Positions 26,365 to 34,817 of a DNA stretch of 64,000 nt are shown here, piece after piece; positions within the stretch are counted from its first letter, which is position 1; each line of letters opens with the position of its first letter. The translations under genes were made by a program, and so were the position numbers. This stretch comes from an archaeon (lineage in GTDB: Archaea; Micrarchaeota; Micrarchaeia; Norongarragalinales; UBA97): contig JAGVFW010000014.1 of the NCBI GenBank assembly GCA_020057405.1, forward strand, positions 46,852 to 110,851. The letters are read 5' to 3'. The notes beneath the pieces are model-generated. The model worked only from the letters and a program-made list of their open reading frames with translations. It ran no database searches and was not told the origin of the DNA.

Positions 26365-26766
26365 TTAGGTTTTCAAGTTTGTTTTGGCCCAGGTGTAGAT
26401 TTTTTCTGTTTGTTTGATGGTGTTGCGGGCGTTTGTTTCGGTTGGTTCTTCGGCGTCGTATTCCACTAGGTTTTTTCGGCTCAGGATGTCGAGGAGTTGG
26501 CGGGCGGTTTCTTTTGCTTGCGGCACGCCAGTTTGCTGCAGCAAGGCGGCAGCGTCCTCGTGGCGCTGGCCTGCAGAGCGTTGCTTTAGGTAAAAAGTGG
26601 TGACGGCGTCGACGCTCGAGATGGCGCAGTGGATGGCGTTTAAGCACGCGAGGTTCCAGTTGCCGTCTTCTTCAGCTTGCTTCATTCCAGTGTAGAATTC
26701 AGTGGCCTTGGTCCAGTAAGAAGCGTACTTGTGCTTGTCAACTGGTCGTGAAACAATTTGCTTCAA
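26365..26766 (-). CDS. HEPN-domain protein (HEPN-MNT module)
   Basis: YWTKATEFYTGMKQAEEDGNWNLACLNAIHCAISSVDAVTTFYLKQRSAGQRHEDAAALL. Confidence 0.75.
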   Translation of the reverse strand: MKQIVSRPVDKHKYASYWTKATEFYTGMKQAEEDGNWNLACLNAIHCAISSVDAVTTFYLKQRSAGQRHEDAAALLQQTGVPQAKETARQLLDILSRKNLVEYDAEEPTETNARNTIKQTEKIYTWAKTNLKT

Positions 26767-26776
26767 CTACTCTCCC

Positions 26777-27379
26777 TCACTCTTTCGGGTATATGACTAT
26801 CCCTTCCTTTTCGATGTTTTTAAGTAGGGCTGGGAGTGGTTTGCCGGCCATTTCTTTTGCTGAGAAAACAACGGGCATGACGGGATTGCCAAAAACGCTT
26901 GCGAGCTCTAAAGAAGCGTCTAAAACCTTTTCAGCCGCAAGACCCTTGTCGCTAGCGTCACGCACTACCACAAGCAAGTCCAAGTCGCTCGAGGGACGCT
27001 CGCTCCGACGAGCAACTGAACCAAACACCACCATCTTGACTACTTTAGACAAGTCAAACCGCTTGGCAACCTCGCTAACTATGGCGCTAGCTACTGCGTC
27101 AAACGGCTCGTCAGCTTGCCCAAGCGGCCCGGCCAAAAAATGCTTTTCGTTCAGCTTCCAGACAAACGCCTTGCCCACTTGCTTGCACGACACCAAGCCA
27201 TTATCCCTAAAAACCTTCAGCGCCTCGCCAGCCTGAGGCTGCGAAACAGCTGCAGACAAAGCCAACTCTCGGCCAGTAAACTCCTTTGACGGAAACTTCA
27301 ACAACACGCCCAAAACCCTGGTTCGCGCCTTCGAACCAGCCAAAACACCCAGAACGCCACGAAAAATCAAGCCAAACAC
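26777..27379 (-). CDS. wHTH-nucleotidyltransferase (MNT) fusion
   Basis: wHTH FTGRELALSAAVSQPQAGEALKVFRDNGLV; NTase VVFGSVARRSERPSSDLDLLVVV. Confidence 0.82.
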   Translation of the reverse strand: MFGLIFRGVLGVLAGSKARTRVLGVLLKFPSKEFTGRELALSAAVSQPQAGEALKVFRDNGLVSCKQVGKAFVWKLNEKHFLAGPLGQADEPFDAVASAIVSEVAKRFDLSKVVKMVVFGSVARRSERPSSDLDLLVVVRDASDKGLAAEKVLDASLELASVFGNPVMPVVFSAKEMAGKPLPALLKNIEKEGIVIYPKE

Positions 27380-27391
27380 CCCACAAACAAA

Positions 27392-27429
27392 CCTTACACA
27401 TATAAGGAAAACCTAACATATAAGGTTTT
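27392..27429. promoter_or_regulatory. Paired operator-like repeats overlapping the TATA box of the HEPN-MNT operon
   Basis: ACCTTACACATATAAGG-AAA-ACCTAACATATAAGG-TTTT; each copy is internally palindromic. Confidence 0.6.
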
Positions 27430-27475
27430 GGACGAGACGGGGAAATATCCAAGCTCGCCGACCTAGGATGGAAGG

Positions 27476-27506
27476 CCCGGCAAGGCACTCAAACTGCGTT
27501 TAAAAA
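27476..27506 (+). promoter_or_regulatory. Motif copy 4: CCCGGCAAGGCACTC-N9-TTAAAAA
   Basis: Read directly; exact 9-nt spacing, but no start codon at the expected position. Confidence 0.55.
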
Positions 27507-27656
27507 CTACAAAAGTAACTTAGTTCTAGAACAAACCGAATTCATTGAGAATAACGCAATTATCCAATAATATATCAATAAAGACAATACCTATATATAT
27601 TATTAACAACAATGACATAATATAGGGTGTAGTGGATTGAACTGGTGGCGGATTAA

Positions 27657-28643
27657 TTGACTAACGGCTTGACTAGACTCGAGATTGAAGCGTTCAGTAA
27701 AGCTAGTTCTAGTGGCGAGGTTTCGGCTTCAAAACTTGCTGAAAGTTTGAATATTTCGCCTAGTTCTGCTTCGCGAATTATCTCTTCTTTAGTGACTAAG
27801 GGTTTTGTCACCACAAATAGAAACGGAATAAGCAAGCAGATCACTGCAACTTTTTTTCCAGCTGCCCTTAAGCTGAAGGAACTAATTGAGGCTAACCCGC
27901 ACGTAGAATTTGAATCACTCTTAGACGGAGCTACCCTCCAAGCTCTTTCAGGCTTTATCCCGGGACCCGCAAGCGTTCACTCTGCAAGTATATCCAGCTT
28001 CACTCCAGAAGTAACCGAAAGGAGGGTAGTCTCGATGTTAGTTGAGCGGGCCGTGCTGCAAAAGACGGGGCACGGCAAGTACGAAATTAGGCTACCGAGG
28101 CTCAAGGAATTCGTCGAGGCCTGGCTGCTCCAAGAAATTGAACTAAACAGACGCAGGGAAGTGCCCGGATCACTCATCGTAAGCGGTCCGCACGGATTGC
28201 TTAGAAGCACCAAGCAGGATGTTCCGACCTACATGGTTCGTACTGGACTAAGCGTTTTCCACGAGTATGGAGTAAGCCTGAACTTCGATTTCGAAGACTA
28301 CTACTTCAACGCGTTTCTAAACACTCAAATCAATCTAGGAATGGAAGAACACTTGATTCACAGCTTGCTCCGCTCTACGCTGCTATCTAGTGGAAGGGAA
28401 GTATCTTACGCTCTACTGGTCATGTTCAAAAATTGGGCGAAATTGGATGCAGAAAAGTTTCTCGAGTACGGCCAGATGCTCGGAGTAAGCAGTGCGTCGG
28501 AACGATCTCTTGAATTCATTAAAGTGTTTAATGAGGGCGGGCCGACTATGCCTCTAGCCTATGGCAGATTGGTCGAAGGGCCTGTTTTCCCTTCAAGAGA
28601 AGAATTTCTGGAGTTAGTGAAACAATATGAACCAAGAGCGTAA
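27657..28643 (+). CDS. wHTH regulator, putative AbiEi-like antitoxin
   Basis: SASKLAESLNISPSSASRIISSLVTKGFVTTNRNG; 17-bp overlap with the downstream NTase. Confidence 0.65.
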   Translation: MTNGLTRLEIEAFSKASSSGEVSASKLAESLNISPSSASRIISSLVTKGFVTTNRNGISKQITATFFPAALKLKELIEANPHVEFESLLDGATLQALSGFIPGPASVHSASISSFTPEVTERRVVSMLVERAVLQKTGHGKYEIRLPRLKEFVEAWLLQEIELNRRREVPGSLIVSGPHGLLRSTKQDVPTYMVRTGLSVFHEYGVSLNFDFEDYYFNAFLNTQINLGMEEHLIHSLLRSTLLSSGREVSYALLVMFKNWAKLDAEKFLEYGQMLGVSSASERSLEFIKVFNEGGPTMPLAYGRLVEGPVFPSREEFLELVKQYEPRA

Positions 28644-29253
28644 GTATTCCAAAGACGACATTGACGAAGTGCTTAAGGGGGTTGGAAGCAAGCTAGCGAA
28701 GCCCTTGGATTGCTACTTGATCGGCGGCTGCGCTATGACGTTCTACAGTTTGAAACCAGTTACAAAAGATGCTGACGTTTTATTTGAAGACGACTTGGCC
28801 GAACACAACTTCTTAACGGCTCTAAAAAAGATTGGCTTTGAAGACTTGTTTCCAGGTGCAGAAGAATTTAACGTCAAAGCCAAGGACATCCTAATTGGCC
28901 CGAATGGCTTAACTTTTGACTTGTTCTCTAAAACCGTAATGGGCGGCCTAACGCTAAATGCAAGCATGCGCAAACGGGCCGGGAAAGTCGGAGTTTATGG
29001 CAAGCTCGCAGTTTACTTGGCTGCTAAGGAAGACATCTACTTGTTCAAGGCAATAACCAACCGAAAACCGCCACGAGACTATGAAGATCTAGTAACTCTT
29101 CAACAGTCCGGTCTTGACTGGAAAACCGTGACAAAAGAGTACGAAACACAAATCAAAGATAGGGACGAACTTAGGGAACGCCTGAAAACCAAGCTCGACT
29201 ACCTGGCAAGCAAGGGCATAATGAGCCCGCTCCGTAGGGCACTAAAAACTTAG
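28627..29253 (+). CDS. Nucleotidyltransferase, AbiEii-like putative toxin
   Basis: CYLIGGCAMTFYSLKPVTKDADVLF; LTFDLFSKTVMGGL; AAKEDIYLFKAITNRKPPRDYEDL. Confidence 0.72.
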   Translation: MNQERKYSKDDIDEVLKGVGSKLAKPLDCYLIGGCAMTFYSLKPVTKDADVLFEDDLAEHNFLTALKKIGFEDLFPGAEEFNVKAKDILIGPNGLTFDLFSKTVMGGLTLNASMRKRAGKVGVYGKLAVYLAAKEDIYLFKAITNRKPPRDYEDLVTLQQSGLDWKTVTKEYETQIKDRDELRERLKTKLDYLASKGIMSPLRRALKT

Positions 29254-30206
29254 CCAATCTCCTTCTTCATCTCAAGCAGCGCTTCCAATCTCTTTGCCGT
29301 CAGGGGATGCGTCATGAAGGCCTCAAAAATTCCTGCCTTCTTCTCTTTCTCGATTGCCTCAACCAACTTGGCGTCGTTCTTCGTCGCTATTGCAGCGGCA
29401 ATCTCCTTTATCGAATTCGTCTCGCTTCCTGCGGGGTCGGCGAAGTAGAAGCTCTTGAGGCTGGCGTCGCGTTCGCGCTTGTCGGAGACACCAGCATACG
29501 AAATCTTGGCCAAAGCACTCATGAGGGATTGGGGTTTTCTTGTGGCGTAGGCGGCGTAGGCGTCGGCGTGGTACTCTCGTTGTCTTGAGAGCCACATTAC
29601 TAGGAGGGTGCCGAAGAGGCGGGCGATTATCGCACCAACGAAGACGGCGATGAAGCCTGCGGCGCCTTGGTTGCGGGAGTCGCGGCCGGAGAACATTAGC
29701 ACTAGGTAATAGAGGATGACGGGCAGGGCGCTTGCGATTGTCATGATGAAGACGTCGTTGTGCTTGATGTGCGCCATTTCGTGGGCTAGTACAGCTTCCA
29801 CTTCGTCCTTGTCAAGCATTTTTAGCAAGCCGTCGTGAACTGCTATGCCGGCGTCGGACTGCGTGCGGCCAAAAGCAAAAGCATTGGGGGCAGGATCGTC
29901 AACGAAGTAGAGTTTAGGAGTCGGCACGCCGGCGTCTTTAGCCAGCTTGGCGATGACAGCGTGCAGGCCAGGCGCTTGCTTTTCGGAAAGCTCCTTCGCA
30001 CCGGAGACTCGGCGGATGAGCCAGGGGGACACCCACCACTGGATGCCAATGAAGAGGAGGGAAATGAAGAGCCAGCCAAGGATGCCCACTTGGGCGCCAG
30101 AATACCACAAGACAAGCGCCAGGATGGCGGCGATGACGCCGAAGACTAGAGCCGAAGTAAGCCAAATCGTCAAGTTAAGCTTTGAAAGACCTTGAGCAGT
30201 TACCAT
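29250..30206 (-). CDS. htpX: M48 family membrane zinc metalloprotease (HtpX)
   Basis: VLAHEMAHIKHND; REYHADAYAA; TM segments. Confidence 0.95.
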   Translation of the reverse strand: MVTAQGLSKLNLTIWLTSALVFGVIAAILALVLWYSGAQVGILGWLFISLLFIGIQWWVSPWLIRRVSGAKELSEKQAPGLHAVIAKLAKDAGVPTPKLYFVDDPAPNAFAFGRTQSDAGIAVHDGLLKMLDKDEVEAVLAHEMAHIKHNDVFIMTIASALPVILYYLVLMFSGRDSRNQGAAGFIAVFVGAIIARLFGTLLVMWLSRQREYHADAYAAYATRKPQSLMSALAKISYAGVSDKRERDASLKSFYFADPAGSETNSIKEIAAAIATKNDAKLVEAIEKEKKAGIFEAFMTHPLTAKRLEALLEMKKEIG

Positions 30207-30381
30207 GCAAATCCCACCGCTAGGGAATAGGAAGAGAGGAAATAAAAGATAATGACAAAAGCGGCCGGAAGGAGGGTATGGCCGGCAAGGCGGTTGGGAA
30301 AGGAACGACCTGTACGGAACCTAAATAGTTTCTAGGCAAACCCGAAAGCCTTAATAAGATAATCTTACTAGTAAGATTTAG

Positions 30382-30663
30382 GTGATTTGGATGGTTTCAA
30401 CGGTTGGCGCCGAGATTACTAGAATGTCGTCAAAGGGGCAGGTGGTGATACCTGAAGACATCAGGACCGCACTGGGTCTAGTAGCGGGATCGGTTTTTGC
30501 GGTCTACGGGCGAAAGGATGCCGACACCATCTTGCTAAAACGGATCGAACTTCAAGAGCCCGCCAAGGCATTTGAGGAAATGGCTAATTGGGGACGAAAG
30601 CACGCGAAGCAAAAGGGTCTTGACGTTTCAATCAAGAAAATTCTGGAGAGTCAACATAAATGA
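30382..30663 (+). CDS. AbrB/SpoVT-family antitoxin
   Basis: ITRMSSKGQVVIPEDIRTALGLVAGSVFAVYG. Confidence 0.88.
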   Translation: MIWMVSTVGAEITRMSSKGQVVIPEDIRTALGLVAGSVFAVYGRKDADTILLKRIELQEPAKAFEEMANWGRKHAKQKGLDVSIKKILESQHK

Positions 30664-30673
30664 AGTGAGGCTT

Positions 30674-31093
30674 ATGGTGAGAGTCGTTTTTGACCTGAAT
30701 GTACTAATTTCTGCCGCGCTCTCACCAAAAGGCGCTTCTTACGGAGTAGTTCAGCTTGCGGCTACCCGCAGGATTGATGGCTATATCTCAATTGCACTAG
30801 TTGAACGCCTCAAACTAGTTGTTCAAAGAGACTTTGGCTTAACGTCAGAGAAGGCGGAAGAGATGGTCGGCGTTTATCTGCAAGTCCTTAAGCTCGTTGA
30901 GCCGGACGTGAAGATAGATGAGCTGGAAGATCAGGAGGACAACCGAGTACTAGAGTGCGCAGTCCACTCTAAAGCTGACTATTTGGTCTCTTGGGACCCG
31001 CATTTAACAAAACTAAACGAGTTTAGGGGAATATCCGCATTCAACCCCGGAAAAATAATTGAAGTATTACGAGAGGTGCATTCAATTGAATGA
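30674..31093 (+). CDS. PIN-domain toxin (COG1569-like)
   Basis: VVFDLNVLISAALSPKG...LEDQEDNRVLECAVHSKADYLVSWDPHL; the 30572 start overlaps the antitoxin and is unlikely. Confidence 0.85.
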   Translation: MVRVVFDLNVLISAALSPKGASYGVVQLAATRRIDGYISIALVERLKLVVQRDFGLTSEKAEEMVGVYLQVLKLVEPDVKIDELEDQEDNRVLECAVHSKADYLVSWDPHLTKLNEFRGISAFNPGKIIEVLREVHSIE

Positions 31094-31274
31094 CAAACTG
31101 CCCAAACAACACAAAAAAGAGAACCGGCCACCAAAAGAAAACAAGTGTAAAATTTGCCCACAGCCTCTTGACGACCACTGCGAAGGCTGCTGCGAGGAGG
31201 TCAAGGCAGGCGTCCACAAGGGAAAGTTCTGCGGCAAGAAAGGAAACGAAGTAAGCAAAGACGTATTCCGCTAA
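31086..31274 (+). CDS. Small Cys-rich hypothetical protein
   Basis: KCKICPQPLDDHCEGCCEEVKAGVHKGKFCGKKG; TTG start overlaps the PIN stop. Confidence 0.5.
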   Translation: MNDKLPKQHKKENRPPKENKCKICPQPLDDHCEGCCEEVKAGVHKGKFCGKKGNEVSKDVFR

Positions 31275-31291
31275 ATCGCTCGGCCGGCAGG

Positions 31292-31322
31292 CCCGGCAAG
31301 CCACTGGCTTTTTGCTTAAATA
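31292..31322 (+). promoter_or_regulatory. Motif copy 5: CCCGGCAAGCCACTG-N9-TTAAATA
   Basis: Read directly; ATG at 31347 opens a 27-codon ORF. Confidence 0.6.
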
Positions 31323-31346
31323 GGTGACAAAAGCCTCACTCTGCTT

Positions 31347-31430
31347 ATGCTCACCTACATCGACAAGAAAGGATTCAAGCGCCGCGCGCCGGAACTCCAG
31401 AGACTCACTGGCGTTCAGGCACGGGCTTGA
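31347..31430 (+). pseudogene. Possible truncated remnant of an HNH-like gene
   Basis: MLTYIDKKGFKRRAPELQRLTGVQARA* resembles the start of the 25473 protein (MAKVFVDRNGYKRYADSGKPVHRHVAEQKLG). Confidence 0.3.
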
Positions 31431-32217
31431 GCCGCTCACGGATTTCCCTACGCATTTGGGGGGTTACGTGCGCGAGCAACCGCGCTTGGGAGAAGCGCAG
31501 GCCCGCCATCATGCGATTGCGCAGCATGCTGAAGTTAGTGTCCGGCCGCATGGAAAGGTAGTCGAGCACGTCTTGCAGGGCCTTGTAGGCGCGCACGTGG
31601 CCGTCGGCGTCGGTCTGCCAAAGGGAAATGTGAACTTGGTCGGCCTTAAGCGGCCTGTCGGGCTGGCTATGAAGCAAGAGGATGGGCTTGCGCGTCTTGA
31701 CGGGCTTGCCGGAATCGCGGTTGTAGACGTGAATCATGCCCTCGTCGGTCGTCTCGTGGTGCAGGATGTCGACAATCGAGTTGTTGGTGATAAACTGCGT
31801 CTCGTTAGTCAGGTTGTCGGACTGGTCGATGTGAAACACGCCCATCTTCAGCCGCTTGCGCGCCATTTCGGCCATGGAAAGCGCGAAAAACGCCCGCCGG
31901 TGCGCCTTGACTTGCGCCAGTTGGGGAAAGCGGCCGATGATGATCCTGCCGCTAATAAGCTCGTACTTGCCGAAGTTCGTCGTCCGCTCGACAAAACGGC
32001 CTTCGGCCGCGTCCCACGAAAGCTCGTAGACTGGCTTTCGGTCGCGGGGAATTTCCAGCTTGAAACCCACCGGCCTTGAGGCGGACTCGGACTCAAGTAC
32101 GCTCAACGTGACTTTTCCAGGCCCTTCCTTTGCCCGGCCGGGTACTTCAAAAACGTACTTCCTTACTTTGGGCCCGCGGCTTGACTGCTTCAAGAAAAAC
32201 AACTCCCAGCAAGACAA
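31405..32217 (-). CDS. Hypothetical protein
   Basis: 270 aa ORF with ordinary composition; no motif recognised. Confidence 0.65.
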   Translation of the reverse strand: MSCWELFFLKQSSRGPKVRKYVFEVPGRAKEGPGKVTLSVLESESASRPVGFKLEIPRDRKPVYELSWDAAEGRFVERTTNFGKYELISGRIIIGRFPQLAQVKAHRRAFFALSMAEMARKRLKMGVFHIDQSDNLTNETQFITNNSIVDILHHETTDEGMIHVYNRDSGKPVKTRKPILLLHSQPDRPLKADQVHISLWQTDADGHVRAYKALQDVLDYLSMRPDTNFSMLRNRMMAGLRFSQARLLAHVTPQMRREIRERLKPVPERQ

Positions 32218-32335
32218 GCGCCCGACGGCTTAAAAACGGCGCTGGCGGGGCTTGGCGGCCCCAAAAAAACGCTTAAAAGCCACCCCTTGCGTAATTAGTT
32301 AGTCGAATTCAAAGTAGTTTTTGAGGTGCATCTGA

Positions 32336-32767
32336 ATGAGGAATCTCTTGCTTGGACTTTTCGCGGTTTTCCTGCTCGCAGGCTGCCTGGGTGACGGTGC
32401 GCAAGCCACGCCCACGCCCGTTGCAACTGTTGAGCCTACCCCGGTCCCTACTGTCGAGATTACGCCTCCGCCGGCCCCGACTGAAGCGCCAAGCGTTGAG
32501 CCCACGCCAGTTTATGAGGAGACCGACAAAGTCACTATAATCTATGGCGGATTTAGCCCGCAGTTCATCAAGGTTGCCGCTGGCACGAAAGTCACTTGGG
32601 AGAACCAGGAGTCTGCTCTGCACAGCGTCGACGCGGTTGACGGCTCGTTCACTTCAGGCTATATCGCCGGACGCCAGTCGTGGAGCTACACGTTTGACAC
32701 TGCAGGCACTTTTGAGTACACTGACGAGACTGCTGGTGGCAAGACCGGCACCGTAGTGGTGCAGTAA
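32336..32767 (+). CDS. Lipoprotein with TP-rich linker and cupredoxin-like domain
   Basis: Lipobox LLAGC; TPVATVEPTPVPTVEITPPPAPTEAP; cupredoxin pattern FSPQFIKVAAGTKVTWENQESALHSVD...GTFEYTDETAGGKTGTVVV. Confidence 0.78.
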   Translation: MRNLLLGLFAVFLLAGCLGDGAQATPTPVATVEPTPVPTVEITPPPAPTEAPSVEPTPVYEETDKVTIIYGGFSPQFIKVAAGTKVTWENQESALHSVDAVDGSFTSGYIAGRQSWSYTFDTAGTFEYTDETAGGKTGTVVVQ

Positions 32768-33253
32768 ATGAAGTCACTTGCCCTCGTGCTCTTGGCCGCA
32801 GTCCTCCTCATGGGCTGCACGCAACCCGCGGCAACCCCGACGCCAGTCCCAACCGCAATTGCAACTCCAGTGCCGACGGTAATTGCAACGCCGGTTCCGA
32901 CTGTCGAGGCGACTGCGACGCCAACTCCGGCTCCGGAGTTTAAGGAATCTACCCTCAAGGACTTTACCACCGAGTGCAGCGGCAAGTACGCGCTTAGTGG
33001 CTTCATCAAGAAGGACGAAGTGCGGGAAGGCGGCAACATAAACCAGGGCGGCAACTTGACGAAAATGTGGATTGCTTACGATGGCGCAGGCGCTTTTGTA
33101 CCCCTCGCGGGCTACCCGCCGACAGTCAAGCCCAAGACCATTGACGCCAGCTCGAGTGTCGAGTACAACTACTACGGCGTAGCAGATCCCCACCCGACTT
33201 CAGAGTTCAAGTGCTGGCTTAGAATCGAGAAAATGGCCGACTCGACGGGCTAA
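32768..33253 (+). CDS. Lipoprotein with TP-rich linker
   Basis: Lipobox VLLMGC; TPTPVPTAIATPVPTVIATPVPTVEATATPTPAP. Confidence 0.7.
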   Translation: MKSLALVLLAAVLLMGCTQPAATPTPVPTAIATPVPTVIATPVPTVEATATPTPAPEFKESTLKDFTTECSGKYALSGFIKKDEVREGGNINQGGNLTKMWIAYDGAGAFVPLAGYPPTVKPKTIDASSSVEYNYYGVADPHPTSEFKCWLRIEKMADSTG

Positions 33254-33294
33254 CGCAACGGCTTTTAACTCTTCACGCCCTACTAATGCATTAT

Positions 33295-33390
33295 GGTGGG
33301 TCGGAAACTAGTTTTCCACCAATTCGGCGCTCGACGCGCCTTTAGCAGCAGTCTTTTTGGCAATTTGAACCCCTAGCGAGCCGCTTGGGG
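33295..33390 (+). ncRNA. Structured 5' leader candidate upstream of the purine operon
   Basis: Three inverted repeats: GGTGG...CCACC (33295-33320), GGCGC-TCGAC-GCGCC (33326-33340), CCCC-T-AGCG-AGC-CGCT-T-GGGG (33370-33390). Confidence 0.35.
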
Positions 33391-33446
33391 CAATTAGAGG
33401 GAGCAGATGACGGCAAACGCGGAAAAAAGCGATTGGCGCCTGCTTC

Positions 33447-34817
33447 ATGCGAGTTGAACTGCACATGTCCAGCCACCCGATTGACTACCGTTACGGAAGC
33501 AAGGAAATGCGGGCCGTTTGGGACGAGGAGCAGCGGCTTGACTACTATTTGAAGGTCGAGGCGGCCCTCGCCAGGGCCCTTGCCAAACTGGGCAAAATCC
33601 CGGCCCCCGCGGCAAAAGAGATTACTGGGAAGGCGGACTCCAAGCACGTCAAGCTCGCCCGCGTGCGCGCGATTGAGGCCGAGACCAAGCACGACGTCAT
33701 GGCCATGGTCAAGGCGCTCACGGAACAGTGCGGCGAGGCGGGCAAGTACGTCCACCTGACTGCAACTAGCTACGACATTGTCGACACGGCGCAAGCCATC
33801 CAACTCAAGGAAGGCCTCGGGATTCTAGTCAAAAAAGGCAAGAAACTGCTTGGCACGCTAGTCCACCAGGCGGAAAAGCACGCCGGCACGACGATGGTCG
33901 GCCGGACGCACGGCCAGCACGCCCTGCCAATAACTCTTGGCTTCAAGCTCGCCAACTACGCCGAAAAGCTGGGCAGTGGCATCCGCAACCTCGAGTGGGA
34001 CCGGGAAAACCTCGTTCAGGCCAAATTCTCTGGTGCAGTCGGCACTTACAGCGCGCAAACGCTTTACGAAATGAAGGGCACGTCTCTCGAGCAAGCCGTG
34101 ATGAAGGAGCTCGGCTTGACCCCAGCGCCAATCAGCACGCAAGTCGTGGCGCGCGAGAACATCGCCCGCATTGTCGCCGACATGGCGGTTGTCGCAGGCA
34201 GCCTCGAGCAGATGGCAAAGGAAGTGAGGAACTTGCAGCGCACCGAGATTGGCGAACTGGGCGAGCCTTTTGGCAAGAGCCAAGTCGGGTCAAGCACGAT
34301 GGCGCAAAAGAAGAACCCCGTTGACTGCGAGAACGTGTGCGCCAACGCGCGCGTCGTGCGCAGCTGCGTGGCGGTTGCACTAGAAAACATTGCACTCGAG
34401 CACGAGCGGGACTTGACTAACAGCGCAAGCGAGCGGAGCATGCTGCCAACCGCGTTCATTCTTTTAGACGACATGCTGGATAGGATGGAAGGGGTGATGG
34501 CCGGGCTTGTTGTCAATGAGGAGCAAATGCGCTACAATTTGGGCCTCACCCGCGGGGCAATCATGGCGGAAGCGCTCATCACGCACCTCGTCAAGAAGGG
34601 CATCGGCAGGCAGGACGCCCACGAGCTCATGCGCATTGCCTCGCAAAAGGCCATCCGCGAGGGCCGGGACTTGAAGGAAGTGATTTTGGAGGACAAAATC
34701 GCGATGAATACGTTTTCTGAACAAGAGTTGGCTGAGCTTCTTGATTACTCCAACTACACGGGCCAGGCAATCGAGAAGACGAAGGAAATCATCAACAAGT
34801 GGGGAAAGTGGGCATGA
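33447..34817 (+). CDS. purB: Adenylosuccinate lyase
   Basis: GSSTMAQKKNPVDCENV signature; TMVGRTHGQHALPIT. Confidence 0.96.
   Translation: MRVELHMSSHPIDYRYGSKEMRAVWDEEQRLDYYLKVEAALARALAKLGKIPAPAAKEITGKADSKHVKLARVRAIEAETKHDVMAMVKALTEQCGEAGKYVHLTATSYDIVDTAQAIQLKEGLGILVKKGKKLLGTLVHQAEKHAGTTMVGRTHGQHALPITLGFKLANYAEKLGSGIRNLEWDRENLVQAKFSGAVGTYSAQTLYEMKGTSLEQAVMKELGLTPAPISTQVVARENIARIVADMAVVAGSLEQMAKEVRNLQRTEIGELGEPFGKSQVGSSTMAQKKNPVDCENVCANARVVRSCVAVALENIALEHERDLTNSASERSMLPTAFILLDDMLDRMEGVMAGLVVNEEQMRYNLGLTRGAIMAEALITHLVKKGIGRQDAHELMRIASQKAIREGRDLKEVILEDKIAMNTFSEQELAELLDYSNYTGQAIEKTKEIINKWGKWA

Noticed and set aside
30281-30330. GGCCGGCAAGGCGGTT near the AbrB-PIN promoter as a sixth motif copy
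   Set aside because: No TATA at 9-nt spacing; the likely TATA (ctaaatag) is ~17 nt further downstream
31324-32079. 251-aa plus-strand ORF
   Set aside because: Overlaps the more plausible minus-strand gene 31405-32217; composition typical of an antisense frame
32225-32260. Minus-strand CCGCCAAGCCCCGCC-N-TTTTTAAG upstream of 31405-32217 as a motif copy
   Set aside because: Only partial match; kept out of the motif set to avoid inflating it
33342-33803. Minus-strand ORF over the purB start
   Set aside because: Antisense to purB and the leader; no family resemblance
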